Source: Mytilus galloprovincialis (Eukaryota; Mollusca; Bivalvia; Mytilida; Mytilidae). From it: 64,000 nt of DNA. A program made the position numbers and the translations under genes. A model generated the notes under the pieces. The model ran no database searches, was not told the origin of the DNA, and was given only the letters and a program-made list of their open reading frames with translations. The number at the start of each line of letters is the position of its first letter. The stretch's first letter is position 1. Shown piece after piece: positions 48,501 through 61,311 of the stretch. The stretch covers positions 31,126,524 through 31,190,523 of the forward strand of contig NC_134845.1 of the NCBI RefSeq assembly GCF_965363235.1, given 5' to 3'.

Positions 48501-50329
48501 ACAAAGTGGCGCAATGAAATTAATTTGAAAAATAAATAAATGTGGTGCATTGTTTGATTGATTGGACAAAGTTATCTTTTCACTGGCAACTGGCAACTGT
48601 AAATAATGTTTAAAATGCAATCATATACATGTGTATGTATCTATTTGTAGTATGAACACTTCGGATTTCAAGCGTGGAAATTCCATATGGTTTCACAAGC
48701 TTGGTCTGTCTGATCAAACAGGAATAGATGGAAAACACAAATGGAAGATATTGACACTACAAGATATCCTTTCAAATCTGAATCATACATCGGTAAGATC
48801 TATTAATGTTTTCAATATAAAATATATATTAGTCAAAAAAACCAATTTACAAGTAATTATATATGGAGAATGGCCCTAGCCTCCAAATTATTGTAGTAGT
48901 TCAGTTGAATTTTAGAAAAAAAACTTGATTTAGAAGTTGCAGATCTCTTCCATTGGTCCAAATTGACTCCATGATGAACCCTTAACTAAGGAATAGAAAT
49001 TACATTCTACAACATTTGCTTTCAAAATTGTCAACCTTTCTACATGTTCTAGCTGTTCTTTTGGTCATTCTTTGTATGAAGACTACCAAAAGATAACCCC
49101 TCCCTCCAAAAACAAAATTGGCCGTCGTTTCCTCAGAGCTCTTCAGGTCTTCTTGATTTTGTTACTTGTATGCGGCATTTACTTGTACCTGTTTACATTT
49201 TCAAATATTATCCATAGTGTTAACATACTGTTTTGTTATCACAGCAAATGGCATAAATTACTATTACATAGATCAACTGTCAGAATTTAGTCCATACTAG
49301 GTGATAAATTCTCCTTTATCTTTTATTTCAATTTCTATTTTTTCCCTAATATAATGTGGATACGTACAAAGAGAGACAACTCTTATCTTCAAAATTTTCC
49401 ATGTACAACCCTTACATTATCTAACAAAATTATTAAGTTTCTTTCATCATTATTTTCTCATTTAATTATTAAGCACAACTTATATATTGAAACTACATTG
49501 TATCTAATAAGAATTAAGCCTCAGATATAATAAAGATTAATGGATTTGAAATTTAGTCACATAATATTTCGTACATAAATACCACACATCAAAGGAAAGC
49601 GACTGTTCAATAATCATTCTTGTCAGCCAATAGTTGGCTTTTATTTCATCAAAATGTTATTTTACTATTTTTGTTTAAACATTAATCCGAGTAACTAAAT
49701 AGAATGACAAAAAAGCAATTAAAGGATCAGTAACTACATCATCAGCTCAAAGTCAAAGCGAGTCTTTCAATATGCATATATTAATTGTTGAATTGTGTAT
49801 CATGTGTACTTTAATTGAAACCATTTATGTCCATTTAACAAAATTCAATCACTCTTAACTCGATGCATGTTGATACCGGTCCCTTTCTATCGATTCGAGC
49901 GAAATGCTTTGCCAGATGTACAGTTCACGTTATGGCTGTTATTCACAAGGTCGTGATGTTTTTGTATATTTTTTACGGTTTTTTTTTCATGAGAGTTAAA
50001 ATCACACTGAAGTATATGAGTGTTTAATACTGAACTTGCCTTTTTTGTAGAAAACATTGGATATTTTAAAAATGGATATAGAGTCTATGGAATGGCAATC
50101 TCTACTTAATATGATAAAAACTGGTGCACTTAGAAATATAAGACAACTGTATGTGGAATTTCATGGATCAACTGCATCAGTACAAAAGCTTCAAATATTA
50201 AGAAGTATATATAATGAAGGATATAGAATTTATTGGTACCACAGAAATCCCGCTGAGACCAATATAAGGAAATGGAAATTTGTGGAAAACACTAGTTGTT
50301 ATGAAATATATTTTCTAAAAATTAAATGA
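45506..50329 (+). CDS. METTL24-like (Methyltransf_22) protein with intact SAM-motif exon, 3' five exons
   Basis: Exons 47110-47238, 47899-47973, 48651-48792 and 50051-50329 have good splice sites and matching phases (2,2,0) and end in TGA. They encode GGWNVCHD..YRP..PCLVYSFG, then GIFWDFSFDD...GCEIHSFDP, then WKILTLQDIL, then ILKMDIESMEW...GYRIYW. These match my recollection of METTL24-like Rossmann methyltransferases; acidic FDP and MDIE are expected cofactor-site elements. A weaker fifth exon at 45506-45553 (ending ...GLYIR, phase 2) fits in frame and aligns with the ...ECLYHR end of the third exon of the gene at 36989-44040. These five exons give 223 residues. The N-terminus and membrane anchor are not found. 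Either short 5' exons lie in 44200-45500 or the exons share a 5' end with the upstream gene. AATAAA follows at 50350. Confidence 0.75.
45915..46230 (-). repeat. GATATAGGAAGATGTGG-family copy
   Basis: CCTGTCCCAAGTCAGGAGCC, AAGGCCGTTAGTTTTCACGT, GTTGTCTCATTGGCAATCAT and ACCACATCTTCTTTTTTATA. Confidence 0.75.
46713..46830 (-). repeat. fragment of the 12400-12860 family
   Basis: GGCGACAGTAGACTATCGCT, TCAAAAGTCATAAATCTACT. Confidence 0.55.
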
Positions 50330-50349
50330 CAGTATGATTTTCTACCATA

Positions 50350-50355
50350 AATAAA
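50350..50355 (+). terminator. AATAAA polyadenylation signal of the second METTL24-like gene
   Basis: Canonical hexamer 21 bases after the TGA stop at 50327-50329. Confidence 0.55.
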
Positions 50356-50639
50356 AACAAATATATATTCGTCAATTTCTTATGTTTGATTGTTAGTATA
50401 ATATCATGTGTCGCCAATGGTCATATCCAGTCTAGTTATCCCTAAACCCGGCTTGTCCGTTCATATTATCTTTAGTGCGACCAGCCATGTCTAGAAATTT
50501 TCTTCAAAGGTAATATGTTTATATTTGGCCTACAGTTTGACAATTTTAAGTTTTCTTTGTTTCAATGAATATGAAATGTGTCAGTTTTGCTTCAGTTTAC
50601 TTGTTTCTTCATAGACAATAACTGTTTAGTGTCTTTTAA

Positions 50640-50815
50640 TATCTACAAAATTTCCTTAAAACTATCAATTCAGGGGCAGCAACCCAACAACTGGTTGTCT
50701 AATTCGTCTGAATATTTCAGGGCAGATAGATTTTAACCTGATCATCAATTTTACCTATGTCAGATTTGCTCTCAGGTTTCAGAGATACGAGCCAAAATGT
50801 ACATTTTACTTTGGA
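50640..50815 (-). repeat. fragment of the Helitron-like element
   Basis: CAGGGGCAGCAACCCAACAA and CAGATTTGCTCTCAGGTTTC are the inverse of 17208-17340. Confidence 0.7.
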
Positions 50816-51830
50816 TAAAAACAAACAGTCAGAGATAAAATTATTATTCATTGGTCTATGTCAAATGAAACATTTCCACAGAATATAGGATCGTAAATTT
50901 TTCTATGGTGTATAGCAATACTTTTGAATAAAAATTTAATTTATAATTATTAAAACATAATCAATGTATGTACCGATAAAAAGTAAAAACACAGTATTGA
51001 ACAATGTTGAAAGATCTTATTAAATTGATAACCTTTCAGAATAAGTAAACTCAAAGTTCGATCAGTTTACCTCGATATCGTATATAATTTTAATCAGAAA
51101 CAAAACAAATAATGTTGTTACACGAATTGCACTTTTTTTCTTTTGAAGTTTTAATGAAATAATTTGCTTAATAAGTGTGTTGAGGAAAAACCATAGTATA
51201 TTATCTGCACTTGGATGTTGTACCATACTTTGATAATTAGATATGCAGCTCAACGAGAATCCAAAGGAAAGAAGGCGGAGCTAAGCTTTGGTACAACATA
51301 TTCATTTTTATGTTATTCCATGGCTGAAGCTACACCCCTTTATTGAAAGATATCCCCCCTCTGAAATATTTAGGAAACTGAAAAACGTTAAAGGTCATGA
51401 ACATTTACTTGTTTTCGTTTTATATAATAACAAAAAGCAATAAATAACTTTTACCACATCTCAAGAAACACTTTTCGACTAAATAGGAGTGTTACAATGC
51501 AGAGGGGTCTGGTGGAATGGGAACAACTCCAGGAAAAGGAATCAATATCGATCAGCGGAGCAAGACAAAAACACATGTTTGGACGATTTTTTTATTTTCT
51601 TAAATTCATTTAATTTGTCATAAAAAAATTGCGATCAAATAGGGAGACGTACACTATCTACGCTTCCTGGATCCGCCACTGTTTAGTGTTTTATCATTAA
51701 AGTTGTGGTTAAATAAACAATCTTATTATCGAGTTAATAAGTTAACGGAAGAAAAGCGGTTTGTACGAAAAATTCAAATGTATAAATATGATATTTTTCA
51801 ATAAATTGAACAACATGAAAATAAACTCAT
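50816..51830. other. non-coding stretch
   Basis: No gene or resolvable repeat. Confidence 0.45.
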
Positions 51831-51832
51831 CA

Positions 51833-51948
51833 TAGAAACTAGGATTAACATTTTATGTATGCGCCAAACGCGCATTTGTCTACAAAACACTCATCAGTGA
51901 CGCTCAAATATCTTTTATAAAAGGCCAAATAAAATACGAAGTTGAAGC
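51833..51948 (-). repeat. ACGAAACGCGCGTCTGG-core repeat, decayed minus copy
   Basis: CTCATCATAGAAACTAGGAT, GCGCCAAACGCGCATTTGTC and CTCATCAGTGACGCTC. Confidence 0.7.
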
Positions 51949-51954
51949 GCAATA

Positions 51955-52230
51955 AAGGCAACAGTAGTATATCGCTGTTCAAAACTCATAAATCCATGGA
52001 CAAAAAACAAAAACGGGGTAACAAACTAAAACCGAGGGAAACGCATTAAATATAAGAGGAGAACAACGACATAACACTAAAATGTAACACACATAGACAA
52101 AATCCCACGAAAATAACAAATATAACATATATATATATAACATCAAAACCAAGTACATAAATTTGGGATAGACAAGTACCGTGACACGTCTTATCGCAAT
52201 GTGAATTTACGCAATAATTAATGTGGACCA
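51955..52230 (-). repeat. copy of the 12400-12860 family
   Basis: GGCAACAGTAGTATATCGCT, CATAAATCCATGGACAAAAA and GAACAACGACATAACACTAA. Confidence 0.6.
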
Positions 52231-53215
52231 AAAATTCCTAAAAAAACGTTGACAAATACAGCTACGGTAATCTATAGCTATTCCTTAGGTAAAAACAATA
52301 TAATTGATTTGTATATATTGAAAACAAAAACAAAATTAAAATCTTCTGGTCATTATACTAATTATTTAATTCTTGAAAAATTGCTGGAATCTGATGTTTT
52401 TGTTTACATTCTTATGGCATAATGAAATTAATTGCGCATACGACCATACATAGAGCGCAAACCTTACTTGCGCGAGCTTCTATCTCATTGAACAAAACAG
52501 TAACGTGAGCAATTTCTAACATTAGGTCAAGCTGTCACCATTTTATTTATATTAAAATTATATATGCCACGTGTCTTACTAATTAACATATTTACAAAGT
52601 CATCCTTCGGATTCATTTGTGTAAATATGCTAACTCGTAAGAATCATGGTATATATAGTACTTAAAAAGTAGTTTGAGGCAATTGTTTACGCAGAGTTTT
52701 CCTCACAATTCTGCCTTGTCAAATTACCAGTTATTTTTTGCCCTATACTCAATAGCGTCATATACATTCCTTACAGCACATTGACGGAGAAGTAACGTTG
52801 AGAACGATAACTACGATATTAGATATATATAACATTGAAATTAAAAAAATATTTAAATTGCAGTAGAATCTGTCATTGATATTGTAAAATTGAAGAACCA
52901 TAGTGTCGAATGTCGGAGTACTTCGTATTATTTAGCGTAACTATATATATTTCAGGAAGGCCTATGTAGATAGAAATGTTTCCAAATATTATTAAAATCT
53001 TGTTTTAGCAATCAATGTTGCATATTTGATAAATCTATTATATGCTGGCTTTTAAATATAGGTTATATCATCCATTTACTTTTATGATCACTATATACGT
53101 GTCAATATGCCTGATAATGAATTCTTGGAATTTTACCTGGATCTATGATGAATATGTAACAGTGTTTAAATACAATACAATAAAATACAATACAATATAT
53201 TTTTGAATCAATATA
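52231..53215. other. non-coding stretch
   Basis: Nothing supported. Confidence 0.45.
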
Positions 53216-53219
53216 GAAT

Positions 53220-53660
53220 TAAAAACATGTGCTATATACACAATTGCCAATGAAACAACTATCTTACAAAATTCTAACTAAAGTGGGTGCAAACAATTAT
53301 AGGAAAACATATTAAGGCCATTAAAAATGAGAAAACCATGATACCGTATACATAGTTGGCTATACTAGTCCCCGACATGAAGGATATGAAATAATTCGAA
53401 TTAAAAACCTACGGTCTACTTGTAATATATAGACTCATGACTTGGGACAGTCTCATAAAGAATCTGGCGGAGTTAACCAAAATATGTTGGATAGCGCCAA
53501 CCAACCCTTAATCTGGGACTGTGTTGAAACAGTAAAACTTGAGCTTTACAATTGTCATTTCGGAGCATTTTATACCTGACTATGCGGTGTGGGTTTTACT
53601 CATTGTTGACCGTCGTATAGTTGTTAAGTTTTATGTCACTTAGTCTTACTGGAATTTGTA
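53220..53660. repeat. GATATAGGAAGATGTGG-family: diverged plus copy followed by inverted fragment
   Basis: GCCAATGAAACAACTATCTT and ACTTGGGACAGTCTCATAAA run in plus orientation. CGGAGCATTTTATACCTGAC and GTTTTACTCATTGTTGACCG run in minus. Confidence 0.55.
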
Positions 53661-53763
53661 CCCCAAATCGTCAAATAAAATCATTTGAAAGGGGCTTAAC
53701 TTGTCAGATCAACACAAAGCAGAAAACATCTAACAAAATCACAGACCGGACATGCCAAAATAT

Positions 53764-54622
53764 GTATATGTTACAGTGAATTTTTATAATCAGGGATTAT
53801 GCTGAACCGCTAAAATCATTAGTGATTATATAGATTCCCTGAAAATGACCAGTGATTTTACATAATCACTGAACATTTTAATAAATATTCTACAAATTCC
53901 CTAACATAATTTCATGGATTATCAATAATTCAAAGATCCTTATCATTAAATTTTGCTTCTTTTCTTATTCCTAGAAAGTTTACGTGGACATCTTTCGTTC
54001 CTGATATATTATATAAAACTTAAATGATAAGTTTTTTCATTTATATTTTATACAATTGTTGTGTTGAACCTAATTTGTTATAATGACCTTTTTTTTTTTA
54101 ATCTTATTTCATGTTCTCAGTAATAAAAAAAAATCAAATAAAGAGAAGAATCTTTTTGCCATTTTATTTTTTCATACTGACTTTATTAGCTTGGCTTTGC
54201 GGGCTCACTTGATATTCTTGCTGATAAGGTCACTACCAAAATAAAAAAGATCCCTTATTCTATATATCTATTGTGCTTATCATTCATTATATTGTGTTTA
54301 ACATTTTAATATTTTGAGCCTATCATATTAATATATTGTGCCCTACAGTTTGATGTATCAATGTTATCATTTTTATATATTTTGTCTAAAGGTTTAACAT
54401 TATAAGGTTATTATTTTGATATATTACGGTTCACATTTTTATTTACTACAATATGTTATACATTTTAATATCATTTCAGTTATTCCGTATAATCCCTGAT
54501 GTTTTTTCTAGTAATTAAACATAATCCCTGAAAATTTTAGTGATTATATATAATCCCTAAACTAACCAGTGATTCTACGTAATCCCTAAAATCATTTTAT
54601 CAAAATTCACTGTAACATATAC
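53764..54622. mobile_element. 859-bp non-autonomous element with perfect 21-bp terminal inverted repeats
   Basis: The left end starts GTATATGTTACAGTGAATTT and the right end is its exact complement over 21 bases. Subterminal zones on both sides carry repeated ATAATCCCTGA and AGTGATTATAT words in clusters (about 53789-53900 and 54488-54600). The AT-rich centre has no ORF. Target duplication may be a TA within the palindromic ends. Confidence 0.85.
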
Positions 54623-55048
54623 ATCCTTCACACAGATTATGAGTACTCCCACAATTAGTTCATTGAGATTATTAATGTATGCATGACACTACATTAATTA
54701 GAGAGTGCATATACATTAGGTGTATTGCCTACCTTGGCATGTAATATAATCAATGGACCTTCAAAAGATTAGCAGTTAAAACAGTCCATTATATTACACT
54801 TTTTATTCAAATTGAGTTGTGGTTAACAGTTAGGATCTAAATGAAAACTGTTATCTTCCTTTACACAGTATGTAACGTTATTGATATTTATTTACTTTGT
54901 CCCAGATTCACCTATAGTCAAAGATAATTTAAAACAATTTTAAAACAAACATTTAGCTTATACAGTTGAGACTATCATATTATCTAAAGTTCGTAAAGAC
55001 ACTTCAGGTGATCGTTCCAGCACTGCATTCAAGGTAAGTGCATAATAT
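54623..55048 (+). other. non-coding stretch ending in a candidate donor site
   Basis: GCACTGCATTCAAG/GTAAGTGC near 55033 is a strong donor. It could end a non-coding first exon of the gene starting at 61312, but this is only position-based. Confidence 0.25.
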
Positions 55049-55165
55049 TTGTACTTGTTTGGCTTTATAAATATTTTGATATGAGCGTCACTGATGAGTC
55101 TTATGTAGACGAAACGCGCGTCTGGCGTACTAAATTATAATCCTGGTACCTTTGATAATTATTGA
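55049..55165 (+). repeat. ACGAAACGCGCGTCTGG-core repeat, well preserved
   Basis: GAGCGTCACTGATGAGTCTT, TAGACGAAACGCGCGTCTGG and TCCTGGTACCTTTGATAATT. Confidence 0.8.
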
Positions 55166-55289
55166 TATGCATTTGCATAAAGTAGGAATTTATTATATTA
55201 TACATTTAAATACAGTTTTTCAAATGTGCACGTCCGATTGGCTTTAAATTTCAAATTACCCGCTAAAGGAACACTCAACACACACATTT

Positions 55290-55640
55290 GAAATATATAG
55301 ATATAGGAAGATGTGGTGTGAGTGCCAATGAGACAACTATCCATCCAAATAACAATTTAAAAAAGTAAACCATTATAGGTCAATGTACAGCCTTCAACAC
55401 GGAGCCTTGGCTTACATCGAACAACAAGCTATAAAGGGCCCCAAAATTACTAGTGTAAACCCATTCAAACGGGAAAACCAACGGTATAATCTATTTAAAC
55501 AAAAACAAAAAAATAACGAGAAACGAGAAACGAGAAACACGTATAAATTACATAAACAAACGACAACTACTGTACATCAGATTCCTGACTTATGACAGGT
55601 GCAAACATTTGCAGCGAAATTAAAGGTTTTAATGGATCCA
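55290..55640 (+). repeat. GATATAGGAAGATGTGG family, longest copy
   Basis: Runs from GATATAGGAAGATGTGGTGT through CAACACGGAGCCTTGGCTTA, AAGGGCCCCAAAATTACTAG, CAAACGGGAAAACCAACGGT and a GAGAAAC triplet to ACAGGTGCAAACATTTGCAG. Best reference copy in this window. The 70-codon ORF in it is not a gene. Confidence 0.82.
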
Positions 55641-57960
55641 AACCTTCTCCCTTTTCTGAAACAATAGCATAACATCACAACATTGAAAAACGCACTATAA
55701 AATATCAATTTGCAGGCTTAACTCAATCCAAAAAAGTAGATTAATACACTATAAACGAATAAATTTGATCTGCGATATCTGAATGCAAATGCACAGTTAA
55801 TAAAATATTAGGGACAAACATTCAAGGCCAAAAAGCAAACACACAAGTCCAAACAAAACCATGGCAAGTCACCATTGCGAAATATTTAACCCTTTGAAAA
55901 TATTCACTTTAGAAAAAAAAAACGGTTTAAAAAAAAATACAGGTAAATCTTGAAGTTTATACAAATGTTGTAAGAAGAAGTGAAACTTAGAATATATTCC
56001 AAATAATCAAAGCTGGTATATAGACAAGATCCATATAAATATAAAATAACAAAAAAAATTATAGACAGTATCAACAGGTCGAATTAACAAGAAAATACGA
56101 TTTGCGAGTACTCGTAGTTACTGACAGCTAGTTAGAAGCCAAAAACAAATAAAAAAATCATGCATCAGAGACTAAAATCAACTAAAACACATCCCAGGGA
56201 TTTAGTATTTTAACGTCATGAACAGTCAGAGAAAACATGACTTGTGCAATGCCAAAAATTAATGTATCGACAGGTAGAAGGCTAGTGAGGAGCGACTTCT
56301 ATATAGATAAAAAAATTAACGTGTCTGTGTCTCTATACATACCGCCTCAAAAGAAGATACAATGCAGGAATAAATGTACAAATACGCGTTTTGCCGAAGA
56401 AAATCTGTTTCCACATGTTTAAATTTGTTTCATGTGCAACAATGTAAGCTATATAAAATGAGGCAAATAAAAGGACAAGAATGTGTCATCCACATGCTAG
56501 GATTAATTTGTGTAAATACTTGGTCCTTATTTGCATAAGTTTATTTAAACTGATATACGTTAGATATGCCTTGAAAATAATCACGTGAATAGATTTGTTT
56601 CATCTGAGGAATTTTGACTGCTTACCTGACCTTCTTTCTTCATATCTATTTATCTCAACTTGACATTAAATATACTATTAAACTAATTCTTTACAATCAG
56701 ATTGAACTACGAAATATATCGACACTGATTAATGATAAAACTTAAGGTTTCTCAATATTTGCTAAATTTTTCTCGGGGTTGGTGGTTTAAAAAGGAACGT
56801 TTTATCAGTATTGTTTTTAATATCAAAATGGAATTGATAGTCAAATCAGTCATGTTGATTTGATGAAGCAAAAATAAATCCTTCACCAAAAGGTACGGAT
56901 TACTTCCAGGTATCAAAACTACGCCAATTTTGTGTTTGGTGTGATTAATTATCCTTATGGAAAGAGAAGAATTTTTATTTTGAGTCATCAATTATTTGTC
57001 AGTTTTAGTTTTCGGACAATTATAATTTTTTGGTTTTAATCACTTTATCAATATTAATTCCATTTGTCAAAATTGAGTTCAAATAGATAAAAGGCTGGAG
57101 GATCAAAGATTTGTTGCATCTATTTTGAGTTCAAGAACTTGGCTAGACTGTACACGGACAATAAAACATACAATAGTAAAAAAATACGTAATCATCAGAC
57201 CTAGGATGTTATTATTATATTTTCATGCGACACCATTTTCGCTGGTTTTTTCCCGTTCCTTTTATTAAATTGAATAGATTGTGGTAAAACCGAAACTCAC
57301 TATATCGTCATCAATTAATGATGCTCTGAATAAAATGGGGGTTTAACTTTGACAAATACATTGTTGACATAATGTATATTAACGTCGTTCCGACTTTCTA
57401 AACCTAAAAGTATCCTTTTTATATTGTACACTATAACTTCTAAGAACATATTAAATATCTAAGATGAAAAATTGTGTACATACGCATGGCATGGATTTAT
57501 AAATATCCCAATCAATACATACATATATTTCACTGGGAAGTCATAGTACAATTATATATTTCAAAGCCATGGGAAAAAGTGAAATTTCAATAAGGTATTA
57601 ACAACATCAGATCATGCATAACTGTAAGATAAAAATGTTAGTAAAGACCATCAGTTTATACAATAGATTTCACAGTAGATGAATATTCATGAACCATTGA
57701 CGAATATATTTCAACGAATTATTTTATTATATCTGTCAAAGCGCATCCGTTGATATTTTTGCCATTTCAAAAAAGTTACCCATACCAGTGGCACGAATGT
57801 GTTTATGTTTGTCTCACTCTTCCGAGCAATTATTCAGCTTCGTGTATTAAATGCGATCCTATATCCATATAATGACCGATCGGGTTTCGTCGAATATAGC
57901 GACCGTGTGAGACCCTCATGGTTAGTCTTGGTCGTTAACATCCCTGGTAGTTGTCAAATA
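55641..57960. other. non-coding stretch
   Basis: Small ORFs (56237 plus, 56752 minus) lack family or splice support. Nothing recognised. Confidence 0.4.
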
Positions 57961-57961
57961 C

Positions 57962-58018
57962 TAATAAAAAGTAAAATCACAAAAGTACTTAACTCCGAGG
58001 AGAATTCAAAAATGAATC
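57962..58018 (+). repeat. 5' fragment of the TTGGTACAGGCATTTTC family
   Basis: AAAGTAAAATCACAAAAGTA and CTCCGAGGAGAATTCAAAAA match the start of the copy at 28013. Confidence 0.6.
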
Positions 58019-58019
58019 T

Positions 58020-59005
58020 CTAATAATGTTACACGTACCGTTTAAACTTTTTTGTTCTTTCGTCTATAAGTCACCAAGCAAGCTATGATTTCAAATTGAA
58101 ATGTAAAACAATTCAGATGAAATAACTAACGGCCTGATATATCTAAAAAACAACAAAACAAAAAATACAGCAGCAAAGTCTGTCAAATTGATTCCGTTTA
58201 TAATACAAGGTTGACTACTGTATTCCAATTTTTACATTTTTATCTCTGTATATTGTCTGTTTGTTATACTCGCCATTGCTGTCAATATGATGGAATTATA
58301 TGCGACTGTTATACAATTTTGAAATTTAGCTAGCTGTACAATCTGGTTAAATCTATTATTTTCTGAATAAAGCAATGCCTGTACTAAATCAGTAATATGA
58401 CAACTGTTTTCAATTCGTTTGATGTGTTTCACCTTTTGATTTGTAATTTGATATCGAAATGTCCGTTTTGAGTTTTGCTTGGAGTCAGGTATTTTTGTCC
58501 TTTGATTTTAATGTTATTTAGTACTCTAGTTAATTCAAATTATTAAAGTTTTTGATGGTTTTAAAATGTGATGAATGGGGTTTGTCGAACAACAAATACT
58601 AATTGTAGCATTATAAATAGCAGTTGTTAACAATAAAAGATAACACTTGTGAAGACCAAGAACATATTTTAGTTTATCCGACTTAAAATATCACAGGTAA
58701 GAGGACAATGATAGATTAGGGGAAAAGACGATAACCGGTCTCGGAGTCGACTCTACCCACCCCTCTCCCCAATAGGTATCAACGGATTTGTATATTCTAA
58801 GAATTTGAGAAAAATAGTTTTTGTAACCAATATTTCATAAAACTTACGACCCACTGAATCGAGAGTCGAATTTGTACATGTGATAGTCTCATAACACACA
58901 AGAAAAAGTATACAAATTTTCGATACAAAAGTTAACTTGGAGCAATCAAAACGACTACCTACCAAAATAACTTATACATTATTGAAGCAGTCCTCCAATT
59001 AAACT
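58020..59005. other. non-coding stretch
   Basis: No gene or clear repeat. Confidence 0.45.
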
Positions 59006-59009
59006 TTCC

Positions 59010-59275
59010 TCTTAGCAGACCAGAACTAAGATCTGTTTTTCAGGACCATTGCAGACCAGACCTGTTGACAGGTCTGCTTGACCAGCAGGTCTGCTTTTGA
59101 TCAGTTCTTAAGACAGGTCGGCTTGACCAGAACCAAAAACAAGTCTGCTTCTTGACCAGTCCCGTGGACAGGTCTGCCTGCAATGAGTAACCTTTCACAC
59201 ATAATGGTCAGAGCAGACTTGGTCACAAGTTAACTTGTGTGCAGAACTGGTCGACAAGTTAACATGTGTCCATGA
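59010..59275. repeat. cluster of GACAGGTCTGCTTGACCAG-type words in both orientations
   Basis: CAGGTCTGC, GACCAG and their complements recur many times, ending with two ACAAGTTAAC(T/A)TGTGT palindromes at about 59225 and 59251. Confidence 0.7.
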
Positions 59276-59464
59276 CCGCTTTAAAAGTAATTATCGCAAC
59301 GCTGGTAAATAATCACGTTTGATTGGTTTAAAACCGACACGTTATGGCCCCTATGGATGACGTCACATCTACTGTTTATGGGGACGTCATCTATTAATTT
59401 TGTTATGTTTCATTGTTTAATTTTCAACAAAAAGCAGCAGAAAAAGTCCAGCGTGTGATAAATT

Positions 59465-59577
59465 CGTTATACGGTTAACTACTGACCCCCCACGGACCAT
59501 AGAGGGTAAACAAAATCATATGGATTGTACTTACCCTCAATGGATCCGTAGGGGGTCAGTAGCGAACCATATAACTT
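59465..59577. mobile_element. 113-bp long-stem hairpin (MITE-like)
   Basis: Arms about 45 bases long: GTTATACGGTTAACTACTGA... against its complement ...TCAGTAGCGAACCATATAAC, with CCCCC, ACGGA and GAGGGTAA paired inside. A few mismatches. Confidence 0.8.
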
Positions 59578-60164
59578 ACATTAGTGGAACTGTCAGTTAG
59601 TTTTTTCTTTTCTTTTTCGGCAGTCAGAAGAGCGGTTAACCTAAATTCTAATGTCCAGACATGATTTCAATACGTGTTAAAAAAATACAAAATATTTCAA
59701 AATCAACTAGAATACGAAGCCATGATGAAATAAACATGCCGTAACGCTATTGTTATGAAACAAGCAGATAAAGCAAATGCATTTATTTATGTTATTATCA
59801 TCATTAGAAATAATCGCATCAGAAAAATTATTATTGAGAAAAAACCTTAATGTCTACCCTGTACCAGATATATAATTTACAATTTGAGATAGGAGTATAT
59901 CAATATGCAAATGTCTTCCGAAGAAAGAAGATTATAAAAGTCAACATGAGAAATATTTAAAGGAACCGAAATCAATTAATCTAAGCATGAGGGAGGCGAC
60001 GGAGACATATGCATCCTCAAGTTTAAAAGAGAAAAGTTTATGGAATATTGATGTCAATGACTTAATTTTGAAAAGTAAACATTTTAATCAGTACGCCTGT
60101 GTGCATACTTGAGTAAAAATTGGAACAAGCTGTGTATTGAAGTCAATATACATTCCTAAACAAA

Positions 60165-60290
60165 ACCTCATCAGTGACGCTTGTATCAAATAAGTTTAAA
60201 AGGATAAATAAGTACGAAGTTGAAGGGCATTGAGAACCAACAATTGGTAAAAGTTTTGCCAATACATTTAAGGTAATCTACCTAATAGAT
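60165..60290 (-). repeat. ACGAAACGCGCGTCTGG-family fragment, core lost
   Basis: CTCATCAGTGACGCTTGTAT, GAAGTTGAAGGGCATTGAGA and AAGGTAATCTACC remain in order, but the CGCGCG core is gone. Confidence 0.6.
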
Positions 60291-61300
60291 AAGCCGTAGT
60301 ATTTCACAAGCTTGAGCTTTCTAAAATGCTGGAGACTGCTTCGCTCTATCCTAATTTAAGGTAAATATGTGTATGTGCACGTGGTTGTTGATTAAGTTAA
60401 GGAAATGGTTTTTTTTTAATTGATTGATATAAAATGGATGTGGTAGACTTAAAATATCAATTTTTGTATATATATCATTTTCCGCGCGAAAACAATTATC
60501 ACGTGATCAGGGTGATATTCGGTGACCAACGGTTAACATCAAGCTTGCAATGCCAAGTAATAACATATACAGTGGAATTGTAAACAGCAATAAATATTAA
60601 GTTTCAATGAAAAATATTTTGTTTTACTTAAAGATTGTGCGTTGTACATCCATGCTTTTAAAATTTTGTTCACTGTACTTGTTGAAAATTAAAACATTTA
60701 CTAATAGACACGACTCTGGAGGTGTGCCTAGATTGGCAGAGTTATAAAATACAGATACTGCTTTTTTGTTTACATTGTTTAGCAAAAGCAGATTAACAGA
60801 GGAAATGAACATATAATTAATCATTTATATTTCAATATTGAATTTCGGTGTGCAATATATGCATAATAAAACGAACATGAATAATGACAGTTGATCGAAA
60901 CTAAAATACACAGTCGCATCATAAAGAAACAAATCAGAATCTATATGTGATAGGTAATTATTTCAAGAGGGCGTATATGTCGATTGAAACTAATAGCGAA
61001 GCAAACAAATTAAAATGTTTGTAAACAGCTAATTTATAAATATGACCATATCAATGAAGTTCATTCTTTTTTACAGTTTAAATGTTTAAATATCGCACAA
61101 ACTTCTGCTTCTGTAACGTTTTTTTTGTTGAGTGATCGATGTCTCATGGCAATCGACATCACACGTGTGTAATAAACTGATAGGTAAAGCAAAGTTTTGA
61201 CAGAAGTTATCAGTCTGATTCGACTGTCTAGTGTTCAACAGATAATTTCCTTTTCCTTGAATTCTCCGTTTTTGTAAGAAATATGAATATTGTGTTTTCA
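60291..61300. other. non-coding stretch before the 61302 exon
   Basis: No supported feature. Confidence 0.45.
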
Positions 61301-61311
61301 GGGTACCTAAA

